The notes under the pieces are model-generated. The model worked only from the letters and a program-made list of their open reading frames with translations, did no database searches and was not told where the DNA came from. From Clostridiales bacterium Firm_18 (GTDB lineage Bacteria; Bacillota; Clostridia; Monoglobales; Firm-18), in contig LVAX01000078.1 in the NCBI GenBank assembly GCA_001604215.1, forward strand, positions 38,146 to 94,967: DNA of 56,822 nucleotides, written 5' to 3'. The stretch's first letter is position 1. Each line of letters opens with the position of its first letter. Made by a program: the position numbers and the translations under genes. Below, one piece after another: positions 21,726 through 30,894 of this stretch.

Positions 21726-22799
21726 ATGAAATGCGGGCAAGTTAAATTTTTTACCGAAGCATATACTGCAAAGGGTTTTTTCAGCTATAGGCAGTCCAAC
21801 ATAATCGGCCTTGATAAGGTTTTTATTATTACCGGCTATCCCGGAACAGGGAAGTCGGCGCTCATTAAAAAAATCGGTGACTGGGCTGTTATAAACGGCT
21901 TAGGGGTTGAGATGATTCATAACGTGACGGATGCGGACTTACTGTCGGGCGTTATTATCCCCGACAGGGGCACTGCAGTGTTTGACGAAACAGACAATTT
22001 AAAGATTGACTGTGAAACAAACAAGGAGTATGTAGATTTAAACGCGGCGCTAAATAGCAAAACGGCAAAAGAATTGAAAGAAGCCGGAGCGGCTTATTTT
22101 AAAAAGAAAAAAATGCTGTGCGAAAAGGCAGGCAAAGCATTTGCCGAAGCCCTGTCCGTTCATGACGAATGGGAAAAAATATATATCGACAACATGAATT
22201 TTTCTGAGGCCGGAAATATCGCAAACAGCTTAATCAAGGAAATCTTCAAAGATGATTTTTTAAACAAACCGTCTGTTCAGAAGCACAGGTTTTTGGGTGC
22301 CCCCACCCCATGCGGGCCGGTTGATTTTATACCCGAATTAACGGCCGGCACCGAAAAAAGATATTTAATAAAGGGCCGTCCCGGAAGCGGTAAATCCACC
22401 ATGCTGAAAAAAATAGCGTATTATGCTTCCCAAAAAGGCTTTGACACCGAAATTTATCATTGTGCATTTGACCCCGACAGTTTGGATATGCTAATATTCA
22501 GGGAGCTTGGCATATCGATTTTTGACAGCACCTTGCCTCATGAATACTTTCCGGAGCGGAAAGGGGACACGGTTGTGGATATGTATAAGCTTGCGATTAA
22601 AGAGGGAACGGATGAAAAGTATGCAAAAAGGATTGAGGATTTAAATGCCCGTTATAAATCAAGCATAAAAAAAGGCGTCGATTATCTTGCAAAGGTCCAA
22701 AAAGCATACCATGAAGTGAAAAATGGCTTATCGCAAAACATCAGCCTTGATTATGTTGATAAAAAGGCTGAAGAAATAATATTAATCATACAACAATAA
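21726..22799 (+). CDS. Double P-loop ATPase (PRK06851-like)
   Basis: 357-residue cytoplasmic protein made of two similar NTPase halves. The first has Walker A GYPGTGKSAL (about residues 37-46) and the second GRPGSGKSTM (about 218-227). Each is followed by a similar layout: KKIG/KKIA, a beta strand EMIHN/EIYHC, then a conserved acidic segment (VFDETDN, IFDSTLPHEYF). The two halves suggest an internal duplication. Similar proteins are found across Clostridia and are annotated only as ATPases; I know of no proven role. ATG start with GGCGGAGG upstream. The 3' end carries a 24-bp tandem duplication. Confidence 0.75.
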   Translation: MKCGQVKFFTEAYTAKGFFSYRQSNIIGLDKVFIITGYPGTGKSALIKKIGDWAVINGLGVEMIHNVTDADLLSGVIIPDRGTAVFDETDNLKIDCETNKEYVDLNAALNSKTAKELKEAGAAYFKKKKMLCEKAGKAFAEALSVHDEWEKIYIDNMNFSEAGNIANSLIKEIFKDDFLNKPSVQKHRFLGAPTPCGPVDFIPELTAGTEKRYLIKGRPGSGKSTMLKKIAYYASQKGFDTEIYHCAFDPDSLDMLIFRELGISIFDSTLPHEYFPERKGDTVVDMYKLAIKEGTDEKYAKRIEDLNARYKSSIKKGVDYLAKVQKAYHEVKNGLSQNISLDYVDKKAEEIILIIQQ

Positions 22800-22832
22800 A
22801 GAAAAACAATCATACAACAATAAAGAAAAACA
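22785..22832 (+). repeat. 24-bp perfect tandem duplication
   Basis: Two copies, 22785-22808 and 22809-22832, of a unit beginning ATCATACAACAATAAAG. The first copy holds the last codons and stop of the double P-loop ATPase gene. Confidence 0.9.
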
Positions 22833-22837
22833 AACTC

Positions 22838-22866
22838 TTGCTTTTTATAAAAAGGCATGGTATAAT
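22838..22866 (+). promoter_or_regulatory. secG promoter
   Basis: TTGCTT (22838-22843), 17-nt spacer, TATAAT (22861-22866). Confidence 0.75.
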
Positions 22867-22898
22867 ATCTAATGTTGAAAACGAAGGAGGAGTAAATT

Positions 22899-23129
22899 GT
22901 GACAAACAATCTTGTTATTATATTGCATGTAATTATTGCAGTTGCGTTAATAGTTATTGTGCTTTTACAGTCGGGTAAATCATTTGGACTGTCGGGTTCG
23001 ATAGCCGGCGGAGCAGAAACATTTTTCGGTAAAAACAAGGGAAGGACGATTGATGCCATTTTAGGCAAGTTGACTACGGTGTTTGCCGTGATATTTCTTA
23101 TCACATCAATTGTACTTGTTTTTATTTAG
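22899..23129 (+). CDS. secG: Preprotein translocase subunit SecG
   Basis: 76 residues with two hydrophobic helices (about 4-22 and 54-75) joined by the conserved glycine-rich loop LLQSGKSFGLSGSIAGGAETFFG. It is the small stimulating subunit of the SecYEG channel in the membrane. GTG start with a GGAGGAG site upstream. In Firmicutes secG is often followed by rnr, smpB and ssrA, as here, though a terminator separates it from rnr. Confidence 0.95.
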   Translation: MTNNLVIILHVIIAVALIVIVLLQSGKSFGLSGSIAGGAETFFGKNKGRTIDAILGKLTTVFAVIFLITSIVLVFI

Positions 23130-23140
23130 AAAAAGTCTAC

Positions 23141-23166
23141 ACCGCCAGATTATGGCGGTTTTTTTC
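23141..23166 (+). terminator. Terminator after secG
   Basis: ACCGCC / GGCGGT around a 7-nt loop, then seven T. It lies only 27 nt before the rnr start codon, so rnr must restart transcription or depend on read-through. Confidence 0.85.
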
Positions 23167-23192
23167 ACTTAATTTTTAATTAAGGAACAAAT

Positions 23193-24818
23193 GTGACTGT
23201 TGAAAGGAGTCGAATATATACGGATTTTAAAGAATTACTGAAACAGTATGGGCTTTCGCAGGAGTTCTCCTATGCTGTAAAAAGAGAATTGGATGAGATA
23301 CCCGATGAAATACCCGAGGAGGAACTGCGCAGAAGAAAAGATTTGAGCAATCTGACAATTGTAACTATTGACGGCGAAGACGCAAAAGACTTGGATGATG
23401 CGGTAAGCATCGAAAAAACAAAAGAGGGAAATTACAGGCTTGGAGTTCATATTGCCGATGTAAGCTATTATGTTAAAGAAAACTCAGAGATTGACCGGGA
23501 GGCATACAACAGGGGAACGAGTGTATATTTAGTTGATAAGGTTGTTCCAATGCTTCCGAAAAAGCTTTCAAACAAGTTGTGCAGCCTTAACCCGCAAAAA
23601 AAGCGGCTTACGATTTCGTGCTTTATGGATATAAACAAAAACGGAACCGTAATTAACTATGAAATAGCCGAAACCTTTATTGTAAGCAGCGAGAGGATGA
23701 CATATACAAAGGTTACCGAAATTCTGGACGGTGATATGGCGGCCCGAAGCGAGTATAAAAGCCTTGTTCCGGTGTTTGAGCTTATGCGGGAGCTTGCGTT
23801 GATACTCCGTGACAAGCGTATGCGCCGCGGAAGCATAGATTTTGATTTCCCCGAGCCGAAGGTGATAACAAACGAAACGGGTGAAACAACGGGGATTGAA
23901 ATATATGAAAACACCATATCCAATAAAATAATCGAAGAATTTATGTTGGCAGCCAACGAAACGGTTGCAAAGCATATGCACCGTTTGGAATTGCCGTCCG
24001 TTTACAGGGTTCACGAAGAACCAAGCGTTGAAAAGATTGAGCAATTCGCAACGTTGGTTAGAAATATGAACTATAAATTCAAGGTTGGCTCACAAATCAA
24101 GCCTAAGTCAATGCAAAACCTGCTGTTTAAAATTAAAGGTTCACCCGAGCAGCTAATGCTTAGCACAATGATGCTCCGGTCTTTAATGAAGGCACGCTAC
24201 AGCGAGGAAAATTTAGGCCATTTCGGCCTTGCGGCGGATTACTATTGCCATTTCACTTCCCCCATAAGACGTTATCCCGACCTTATGGTCCACCGGATAA
24301 TAAGGGAGTGGCTCAGCAACAGGCTGGATGACGAACGCATTGCTTATTATTCCAGGGTAACCGAAGATGCGGCAAGGCAGTCGTCCGAAACCGAGGTGCA
24401 GGCTATCGAAGCGGAACGCGAATGGGTTTCATATAAAATGTGCGAGTATATGGAGGATAAGTTAGGGCAGGTTTTTGATGCGCTTATATCGTCCGTTACC
24501 TCCTTCGGTTTGTTTGTTCAGCTCCCCAATATGGTCGAAGGGCTGATAAGAATGACGGACCTTGATGATGATTACTATGAATACGATGAGAAAACCATGT
24601 CTTTAACCGGAAGACATACCGGAAGGAAATATTGTATCGGTCAGCATGTGCAGGTAATGCTTGTTAAGGTCACAAAGGATTTAAGGCAAATAGATTTTGT
24701 ACCATACGAAACGGGGAAGACGCAAAAAGAGGTGAAAAAAAGAAATGGGGGAAAACAAAAAAATAAACACACAGGAAAGCGTAAAGGTCGTCGCTCAAAA
24801 CAAAAAAGCAAGGCATGA
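23193..24818 (+). CDS. rnr: Ribonuclease R lacking N-terminal cold-shock domains
   Basis: 541 residues, against roughly 700-800 for typical RNase R. The catalytic RNB domain starts almost at once: [16 protein letters not shown] at about 57-72 carries the metal-binding aspartates (Asp60, Asp66, Asp68, Asp69). [12 protein letters not shown], an S1 domain ([19 protein letters not shown]) and a Lys-rich tail follow. The N-terminal HTH and both cold-shock domains are absent: residue 5 aligns with the end of CSD2. The GTG at 23193 has AAGGA 6 nt upstream, so the short form is properly initiated. No leftover N-terminal coding is seen between secG and here. It is a 3'-5' exonuclease that degrades structured and non-stop mRNA; smpB overlaps its 3' end by 74 nt. 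Confidence 0.93.
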   Translation: MTVERSRIYTDFKELLKQYGLSQEFSYAVKRELDEIPDEIPEEELRRRKDLSNLTIVTIDGEDAKDLDDAVSIEKTKEGNYRLGVHIADVSYYVKENSEIDREAYNRGTSVYLVDKVVPMLPKKLSNKLCSLNPQKKRLTISCFMDINKNGTVINYEIAETFIVSSERMTYTKVTEILDGDMAARSEYKSLVPVFELMRELALILRDKRMRRGSIDFDFPEPKVITNETGETTGIEIYENTISNKIIEEFMLAANETVAKHMHRLELPSVYRVHEEPSVEKIEQFATLVRNMNYKFKVGSQIKPKSMQNLLFKIKGSPEQLMLSTMMLRSLMKARYSEENLGHFGLAADYYCHFTSPIRRYPDLMVHRIIREWLSNRLDDERIAYYSRVTEDAARQSSETEVQAIEAEREWVSYKMCEYMEDKLGQVFDALISSVTSFGLFVQLPNMVEGLIRMTDLDDDYYEYDEKTMSLTGRHTGRKYCIGQHVQVMLVKVTKDLRQIDFVPYETGKTQKEVKKRNGGKQKNKHTGKRKGRRSKQKSKA

Positions 24819-25230
24819 TTACTTTATCGAAGAGGTTTTTGAAGCGGGAATCGAGCTTTACGGCACAGAAGTTAAAAGCATACGCCAGGGCAAGGTAAAT
24901 TTAAAGGACAGCTACGCATCGGTTGAAAAGGGTGAGCTTTTTGTTAAGGGAATGCATATAAGCCCGTACGAAAAGGGGAATATTTTTAACAAGGACCCTT
25001 TAAGGGACAGAAAGCTGCTGCTTCATAAAAGAGAAATTAACAAATTGCTGGGGCTTTCCATGCGGCAGGGATATTCAATAGTACCTCTTAGGGTATATTT
25101 CAAAGGCTGCAGGGTTAAAATAGAAATAGCTCTTGCAAAAGGCAAAAAGCTTTATGATAAGCGTGAGGATGCCGCAAGGCGGGATTCAAAAATTGCAATA
25201 GATCGTGCTTTAAAAGAAAAAGCACGTTAA
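24745..25230 (+). CDS. smpB: SsrA-binding protein SmpB
   Basis: 161 residues. It binds the tRNA-like part of tmRNA and carries it to stalled ribosomes. Family features: [40 protein letters not shown], and the basic C-terminal tail [17 protein letters not shown] that enters the mRNA channel. The ATG at 24745 has GAGGTG 10 nt upstream, both within the rnr coding region, giving coupled translation. The tmRNA gene starts one base after the stop codon, so smpB and ssrA are probably co-transcribed. Confidence 0.97.
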   Translation: MGENKKINTQESVKVVAQNKKARHDYFIEEVFEAGIELYGTEVKSIRQGKVNLKDSYASVEKGELFVKGMHISPYEKGNIFNKDPLRDRKLLLHKREINKLLGLSMRQGYSIVPLRVYFKGCRVKIEIALAKGKKLYDKREDAARRDSKIAIDRALKEKAR

Positions 25231-25231
25231 T

Positions 25232-25582
25232 GGGGGCGTAACGGTTTCGACGGGGGCATTTAAACAAAATTAGCGAGCAGCGGCGGGATCCGCTATAAAA
25301 TCCCAAACTTTTAAAAATAAAAGCTAACGATAATTTAGCATACGCTGCCTAATTAATTAAGGCAGCCGTTCTTACCGGAAGGACCACGGTCCGGATAAGA
25401 GCGTCATTTAGTGGTGAACGTGAGGCGGCTAAGCTTTGCCCCGCCCATGAAAAATGAAGCTACCAAGGCATAACAGCTTGTTTGTGTGCTGTATACCGAG
25501 GGAATGTTAAACACAAAATACGCTCGTAGAAGATTTTGCGGCGTGCTTTCGGACGGGAGTTCAACTCTCCCCGCCTCCACCA
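25232..25582 (+). ncRNA. ssrA: tmRNA (SsrA)
   Basis: 351 nt. The 5' end GGGGGCG pairs with CGCCTCC (25572-25578, one G-U), followed by A and encoded CCA. The family signature GTAACGGTTTCGACGGGGG is at the 5' end and GGGAGTTCAACTCTCCC forms the T-arm. The tag reading frame (25323-25352) is GCT AAC GAT AAT TTA GCA TAC GCT GCC TAA, giving the tag (A)ANDNLAYAA, with the hydrophobic AA ending that proteases recognise. The minus-strand frame over this gene is a common false gene. Confidence 0.98.
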
Positions 25583-25784
25583 CGTCAATGCAAAGTTCGC
25601 TTTGCTCCTCCTTTAGGCATAAGGTCACGTTCGTGCATGCTAAGTCCTTGTAAACGCGGACTTTTAATGCTTGCTTACTCACCACCAACCTTTTTCGGCT
25701 TTAGCGGCTTCGCCGCTGAAATATCTTTTTTGGTATCCTTTCCCAAATGAATACACGTTCGGATTTGGACGTTTTATTACAAAC

Positions 25785-25821
25785 AAAGGCTTCAACCTTT
25801 TTTGTGGGTTGAGGCTTTTTT
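25785..25821 (+). terminator. Rho-independent terminator downstream of tmRNA
   Basis: GCTTCAACC (25789-25797) pairs with GGTTGAGGC (25807-25815, one G-U), extended by AAAG/CTTTT, then T-run. Confidence 0.85.
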
Positions 25822-25860
25822 GATGCAGACATATATGAGATAATTTTGGTAGTATATCAA

Positions 25861-25889
25861 TGGACAGATGGAATATTATGTGATATAAT
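25861..25889 (+). promoter_or_regulatory. Promoter of the MalT-like regulator
   Basis: TGGACA (25861-25866), 17-nt spacer, TATAAT (25884-25889). This would give a leader of about 270 nt before the regulator at 26168. Confidence 0.6.
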
Positions 25890-26167
25890 GAAAAAAAGCA
25901 CCATATGGGGATAACAACACGCAGAAAAAAAGTATTGCGACAATGTGATAATTTGGAATCGGCAAAAGCCAAAAATGCAAACAACAATTTTTTTAATAAT
26001 AAGTTGAAAGAAGAAAAGAAGGCAAACAAGCAGACTGACAGATGTGAGATTTGGAGTTTTTTGTGAAATTTAACAGCAAAAAATCTCTGTTTGACAGAGA
26101 AGTTATAAATGCGACGCTTGCGAATTTTTAGGAATAGTCAGTATTACATAGGAGATGAGGTAAGGCT

Positions 26168-28639
26168 ATGGCTGAAATAAAAAGAACCGGTTCCGATGCT
26201 CGTTATTACTCCCCGCGGCTTCGCAAAAAGCTAAAAGGTATTCTGACCGCGCCGGTGACGGTTGTGGAAGCTCCTTCCGGTTATGGCAAGACTACGGCAG
26301 TGCGTGATTATCTCATGGGCAGCCTGCCCAAGGACACGCCGGTATATTGGTGGAACGCGGCGGAGGGTGACCCGGTGAATTCGTGGAATAGGCTATGCCG
26401 CGAGTTTGCCAATATCGATCTGTTAGCGGGTAAGGAACTGCAGACAATCGGATTTCCTCAAATCACGTCTGCCTGGGAGATTGGGCAGATGCTTCGAAAT
26501 ATTAACTGTGAAACCCGAACTGTGCTGGTGCTGGACGATTTTCAGTATTTTCAGAAGGAACTGCCCCGTATCTTTATGTCTGAACTGCTTTCCTGCTGCG
26601 TTGATATGCTGCATATTGTAATCATCACGCAAACAGCGCGGCCTTTCCATCTTTCGCTTTTTGAGCAGGCAAAGGTTTACGTGATCAGGGAGGAGGATCT
26701 GCGCCTGAACGAAGAGGACGTCAGGCAGTATTGCAGAATGTGCGGCGTTGCCATACCCCGGAGTGAGATCAGACATCTCTATGAATACACCGAGGGCTGG
26801 ATTGTGGCACTCTATCTTATGATATTACAATTGCGGCATGGGGAAGGCTATACACTTGGTCTGGGAATTCTTGAGCTGATGGAGAATATCGTATGGAAGA
26901 ACCTTGGCGATGATGAGAAGAGGCTTTTACTTCATATTTCTATGTTTCCCGGAGTAACGATCGAACAAATCAGCTTTCTGCTTGAAGAACCCAAGCTGTC
27001 GGAAAGAGCTCTTGTGTTGCTGGAAGAGATGCCCTTTATCCGTTATGAAAGCGATGAACGCCGCTACGTATCTCATGCCATTCTTCGGGAAATGCTGCAA
27101 AGAAGGCTTGCTGCTATGGATGCCGCAACAAAAAGGCATTATTTTTGCCGGGCGGGAGACTGGTATGCCCGAAAAGGCGAGGTCGCTCAAGCCATCTCCT
27201 GCTATCTTGAGATCGATGAATACGAGGCGTTCCTATCCCTGCCTCTTACGGGGATGACCCTGGTGCGAATAAATGGAGAACCCTTTACCGATATTGCTAC
27301 ACGTATTCTGGCGAATTGTACCTATGAGCTTAAACGCAGGTACCCTATTTCCCTGCTTCGCATTGCATATGCACTGATTGGTGCTGATAAAAAGGAACAG
27401 GCTGAGGAACTTCTTGAAGAAATCAGGAATATCATCGAGGATTTATCGGACAATACCCGGCAAAAGGTATTAATGGGCGAGTGGATGCTGATTTGTGCAT
27501 ATCTGGAGTTTCCGGATATCATCAAAATGGAGCCGCTCATTCAAAAGGCTGCGGAGATGATCGGAGGCAGATGTAAAAGTATGTCGGCTGATGAACCCTT
27601 TGCCTTTGGTATGCCCCTGATGATCCTTCTCCATAAGACTCCCGGCAAATTAAAGGCGGAGCTTGAGGCGTTATCCGGTGTGAGCAGCCTGCTTTCAACT
27701 CTTACAGGCGTTCAGAACCGCGCAGATGTGTCTTTTAAGGGGGAAGCTGCTCTGTGTCAGAACAATTTTGCGGAAGCGGAGCTTCTGGCTTACCAGGCCA
27801 CCTACCGGGCAGACGCAGCCGGGCAATGGCCTATCAGGATGGGAACGGCGTATTTAATTGGACACGCTGCATTCAAAAGCGGAAAAAACAGTGACCTGCT
27901 GAAATACTTTAAAGCCCTTGAGGAGAGCGTAGGAAGCGATGCCCTGAGTTCTTATGTTTTAGAGCTTCTGCGAGCAAGTGTTTATATATGGCTCAATCTG
28001 GGCAGGCTGCTGCCCCAATGGCTTTATGACGACAAGACAGTTTTTCCTGACGCACCCTCCTGGGCAAAGCTTTACTCAGGCTATATACACCTTACGGTTT
28101 TGCTGCAGGAAAAAGAGTATATACGGTTGCTGGGTACTGCAGAGGCCCTTGCTGCCGAATGTCGGGAACGGGGCTATTTGATCATTGAGATTTATATACA
28201 TATTCTGGCTGCGGTAGCCTGCTGCGCGACAGGACAGCGGGATAAAGCACTGCTTTACCTGCAAAAAAGCCTTGCCGATGCTTTGTCCGACAGGATTTAC
28301 GGACCCTTTATAGAGTTCAGGCTTTTGCTGGGGGAGGTGTTGGAGCAAGCCATGGACGAGATGGGAGAGAAAATGCCTGACAAAACAATGTTAGAGGGGG
28401 GAATTTTCGGTGATAACTGGAAAACAGCCATCAGGCTTATCTCGGAAAGTCAAACCCTGCCCTACGGCCTGACGGAGAAGGAAATGGAGGTGGCATCCCT
28501 GGCGGCAAAGGGACTGAGCAATAAAGAAATTGCGGCAAAGCTGTTTGTGACAGAAGCAACCGTCAAATTCCATCTGCGCTCAGTCTTTTCCAAGCTGAAC
28601 ATTGATCGCCGGAGCAAGCTGGCAGGGATTTTAGAATAA
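26168..28639 (+). CDS. MalT-like STAND ATPase, LuxR-type transcriptional activator
   Basis: 823 residues. An N-terminal signal-transduction ATPase has Walker A EAPSGYGKTT (34-43) and Walker B VLVLDDFQ (about 119-126). A winged-helix-like segment and a long alpha-helical TPR-like middle (about 330-740) follow. The C-terminal LuxR helix-turn-helix (about 763-823) reads GLTEKEMEVASLAAKGLSNK then IAAKLFVTEATVKFHLRSVF. By family such proteins multimerise on binding ATP and an inducer and then activate promoters. Leucine is mostly CTG here, while rpoB and its neighbours favour CTT, which suggests acquisition. Likely targets are the secreted protein genes downstream (inference). GGAGATGAGG precedes the ATG. 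Confidence 0.88.
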   Translation: MAEIKRTGSDARYYSPRLRKKLKGILTAPVTVVEAPSGYGKTTAVRDYLMGSLPKDTPVYWWNAAEGDPVNSWNRLCREFANIDLLAGKELQTIGFPQITSAWEIGQMLRNINCETRTVLVLDDFQYFQKELPRIFMSELLSCCVDMLHIVIITQTARPFHLSLFEQAKVYVIREEDLRLNEEDVRQYCRMCGVAIPRSEIRHLYEYTEGWIVALYLMILQLRHGEGYTLGLGILELMENIVWKNLGDDEKRLLLHISMFPGVTIEQISFLLEEPKLSERALVLLEEMPFIRYESDERRYVSHAILREMLQRRLAAMDAATKRHYFCRAGDWYARKGEVAQAISCYLEIDEYEAFLSLPLTGMTLVRINGEPFTDIATRILANCTYELKRRYPISLLRIAYALIGADKKEQAEELLEEIRNIIEDLSDNTRQKVLMGEWMLICAYLEFPDIIKMEPLIQKAAEMIGGRCKSMSADEPFAFGMPLMILLHKTPGKLKAELEALSGVSSLLSTLTGVQNRADVSFKGEAALCQNNFAEAELLAYQATYRADAAGQWPIRMGTAYLIGHAAFKSGKNSDLLKYFKALEESVGSDALSSYVLELLRASVYIWLNLGRLLPQWLYDDKTVFPDAPSWAKLYSGYIHLTVLLQEKEYIRLLGTAEALAAECRERGYLIIEIYIHILAAVACCATGQRDKALLYLQKSLADALSDRIYGPFIEFRLLLGEVLEQAMDEMGEKMPDKTMLEGGIFGDNWKTAIRLISESQTLPYGLTEKEMEVASLAAKGLSNKEIAAKLFVTEATVKFHLRSVFSKLNIDRRSKLAGILE

Positions 28640-28681
28640 GCGGGCAGCGCCCGCAGGCATATCGCGCACAAAGAATGTGCG
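28640..28681 (+). repeat. Two hairpins after the regulator gene
   Basis: GCGGGC-AGC-GCCCGC (28640-28654), starting within the TAA stop region, and CGCACA/TGTGCG around AAGAA (about 28665-28681). Neither has a T-run; they may protect the mRNA 3' end. Confidence 0.5.
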
Positions 28682-28760
28682 AACAGTTCTTCACGCGACA
28701 ATTATATATTTAGAATAAAAAGTTTTAAAAAACTATCCTTTCGAACGGGGCGAAATTTAA

Positions 28761-28796
28761 AAATCTGCTTTATAATTATATAAGGCAGATTTTTTT
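28761..28796 (+). terminator. Terminator after the MalT-like regulator
   Basis: AAATCTGCTTTATA pairs with TATAAGGCAGATTT around ATTA, then seven T. Repeat copy E starts four bases after the T-run. Confidence 0.9.
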
Positions 28797-28799
28797 ACT

Positions 28800-28920
28800 T
28801 ATAGGAAATTGCGCAAAATACGCGCAATTTCGCGCTCCGGCGGAATGAATCCGCCTTCGCTTTCCCTCGCGGGGCGAGATGAGGCGTTTCGGAAAGCGCT
28901 ACGCGCCGGAACGCTTTTTT
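28800..28920 (+). repeat. Dispersed palindromic repeat, copy E
   Basis: Second subtype, almost identical to copy B over about 110 bp although 22 kb away, pointing to recent spread or conversion. It abuts a terminator, as copies A to C also lie just past the ends of transcription units. Confidence 0.88.
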
Positions 28921-28983
28921 ATGCCTCCTGGTCTGCAAAGGAAGGCAGATTATCAATTCATGTATTTATATAGGAGGGATTTC

Positions 28984-29223
28984 ATGAGCATCATTCAATC
29001 CGTTGTTCCGCTGGAGGGTTTCCGGCTGCTGGTGAATTTCAACAACGGCAGCAGCCTCACTGTGGATTTATCAGCCAAGCTGAAGACCGCCCGTTTTGCG
29101 GAGCTGTCCGACATCGAACTGTTTCACAATGTCAAAGCCGACAGGGAAACAATCGTATGGGGGGACGGCTTAGTAAAAATACCGCTGTTTGAGTTGATTG
29201 ATGTTGCCGTAAGTGCCAGGTGA
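28984..29223 (+). CDS. DUF2442-like small protein
   Basis: 79 residues, ATG 28984 with TAGGAGGG upstream. The frame is open further upstream into repeat copy E, but no ribosome site supports that. It resembles DUF2442: V-PLEGFRLLVNFNNGSSLTVDL, then FAELSDIELFHNVKAD and TIVWGDGL. Such proteins usually accompany DUF4160 partners in toxin-antitoxin-like pairs, but no partner is seen here. Function unknown. Confidence 0.75.
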   Translation: MSIIQSVVPLEGFRLLVNFNNGSSLTVDLSAKLKTARFAELSDIELFHNVKADRETIVWGDGLVKIPLFELIDVAVSAR

Positions 29224-29271
29224 TTCAGAAAATAAGAGAATGAGAATAGCTATTTATCAGAAGGGGGAATT

Positions 29272-30894
29272 TTGATGATGACAAAAGATTTTAAGCTGTT
29301 AATTAGGATAGCAGTATTTGTCCTGCTGCTGACAGCCGCCACGATGGGTTTGACCGTGCCGGCTTTAGCGGAAGGGGAGCTGAAACGGCTGAGCGAGCTG
29401 GAGCCCGGTACCATAGTGGAGTTTGCCGGACAGGACTGGATTGTACTAGACCCTGCCGCCGGCTACGTTCTGCGCAAGGAAGCGCTGCCCTATGAGCTTC
29501 CATTGTGTTTTTCAGAGAGGTACATAACGCTGAGCGCCATAAACTATGTTGGGAACATCGGAACATATTTGAACGCCAATGATTACGAAAGGGAGAACAG
29601 GACCGGAGGGATAGGTTACTTAGAAGAGTGGGGACCCTGGTATCCGTGGCATGCTGCGAAAGTTCTGTCCCGTACCTGGACGATGGGTACTGATATAGAC
29701 GAAGCGGTGGGCAGCTCCTTAAGCTTAAAGATCGGTCTTCTCAGCTACAGTGAGTATCAGCTATACAAAGACCTGCTGGGTGAACCCATCGCCTGCAACT
29801 GGTGGTTGCGTACCATCAGGGAGGACAAACACAAGGAAATTTGGTATGTGAATAAGGAGGGTGAATTAGAATCTGCTTTTCACAATTATGATATAGGAAT
29901 GTTTGCCCGGCCTGCAATGAATATTGACCCTTACGTCATTGCCATAAACGTTGGAAACGGCTACATTGTAAATGAACAGAACGTGACCCTGCCTTTGAGG
30001 GTGGCGCCTGTCGCCGCACCCGGACAATTTGACTCAACTACCTCAATCCTTGCCAGCCCCAACCAGTCCGGCGGTTCTCTGACGCTGAAGATTTCCAAAA
30101 GTGAGCTATCTGTACCGGATAATTTTAGCACTGCGCCTTCAGGTGACGGAGTGATCAATTCATATATATCATCCACCATGTTCAATGCACAGGCGGGCGA
30201 TTACATAGGCGTCTATGACTTGAACAAAGACGGTCTGGTTATAGGGTTCAGTCAGGTTCGGCTGACGGAAGACGACATCAGGGACAATACCGCCACTCAA
30301 GTGGCCATTAGCCCAAATGGCGGAGGTCCGTTTACCGTGGCAAATCCACAGACTGTGACGATAGCGGTGCCTGTTGGCTATACAGCATATTATACCACTG
30401 ATAACAGCGACCCGAGAACCAGCGACACTAAAATAGAATATACAAAGAGCTTTACCGTCAACCAATCTACCATAATTAAAGCCAGATATCTCTTTGGTTC
30501 CAACTGGACTCCCATTACTCAGGCGGATTTTGGCTTTCAAACTGACCTTCATCCGGTAGTGGCTGCTTTTAATCCGGCAGCGCCTGCCGATGTCCGGATC
30601 ACCGTGCGCCCAAACGGAAATAGATTGACGTCTATCAAGGAGGGAGATCATACCTTAATTTCGGGAACTGACTACAGACTGTCCAGTTTTGAGGCCGACA
30701 TCACAAAGGAATACCTTGCTGCCAGGTCCGGTCCGGTTACCCTGACTTTTTACTTCAGCGCCGGGAATCCTGTGAGTATCACTATACCAAGAGTAGGTGA
30801 AGAATATCAGAACAGCGCTGTTACCTATGACAGTACTTCGCTTTTTATAATCCCCAATCTGTATGACAAAAACCCCCGATGGGGATCACCATAG
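29272..30894 (+). CDS. Secreted multidomain protein, N-terminal part (frameshifted)
   Basis: 540 residues. The N-terminus has basic residues, a hydrophobic helix (about 9-27) and a likely signal cleavage after VPALA. A DUF6273-like domain follows to about residue 235, with ELEPGTIVEFAGQDWIVLD, LLSYSEYQLYKDL, WWLRT and MFARPAMNI. Then come a region to about 340, a chitobiase-like C-terminal domain (VGYTAYYTTDNSDPRTSD) and an X2-type sandwich (RPNGNRLTSIKEGDHTLISG). A second X2 domain begins near residue 510 but is cut by an early TAG; its remainder is encoded in the +1 frame by the next entry. Together they look like one cell-surface protein of about 1,680 residues. Confidence 0.8.
   Translation: MMMTKDFKLLIRIAVFVLLLTAATMGLTVPALAEGELKRLSELEPGTIVEFAGQDWIVLDPAAGYVLRKEALPYELPLCFSERYITLSAINYVGNIGTYLNANDYERENRTGGIGYLEEWGPWYPWHAAKVLSRTWTMGTDIDEAVGSSLSLKIGLLSYSEYQLYKDLLGEPIACNWWLRTIREDKHKEIWYVNKEGELESAFHNYDIGMFARPAMNIDPYVIAINVGNGYIVNEQNVTLPLRVAPVAAPGQFDSTTSILASPNQSGGSLTLKISKSELSVPDNFSTAPSGDGVINSYISSTMFNAQAGDYIGVYDLNKDGLVIGFSQVRLTEDDIRDNTATQVAISPNGGGPFTVANPQTVTIAVPVGYTAYYTTDNSDPRTSDTKIEYTKSFTVNQSTIIKARYLFGSNWTPITQADFGFQTDLHPVVAAFNPAAPADVRITVRPNGNRLTSIKEGDHTLISGTDYRLSSFEADITKEYLAARSGPVTLTFYFSAGNPVSITIPRVGEEYQNSAVTYDSTSLFIIPNLYDKNPRWGSP

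Larger units (their letters stand above)
25583..26167 (+). other. Intergenic stretch after tmRNA
   Basis: No convincing gene. It contains three small hairpins: GCAAAG-TTCG-CTTTGC (25590-25605), AAGTCC/GGACTT (25642-25663) and AGCGGC/GCCGCT (25703-25717). A terminator (25785-25821) and a promoter (25861-25889) follow. A 53-codon frame at 25905-26066 lacks a ribosome site. Confidence 0.6.

Noticed and set aside
25404..25688. 94-codon minus-strand frame over the tmRNA gene
   Set aside because: It is antisense to the conserved 3' half of tmRNA. The AGRVELPSEST-type translation is a well-known false gene caused by tmRNA sequence.
25905..26066. 53-codon frame before the MalT-like regulator
   Set aside because: No ribosome site and no recognisable protein; biased composition of an AT-rich leader.
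28879..28983. N-terminal extension of the DUF2442 protein into repeat copy E
   Set aside because: It is translated repeat sequence with no ribosome site; TAGGAGGG marks ATG 28984.
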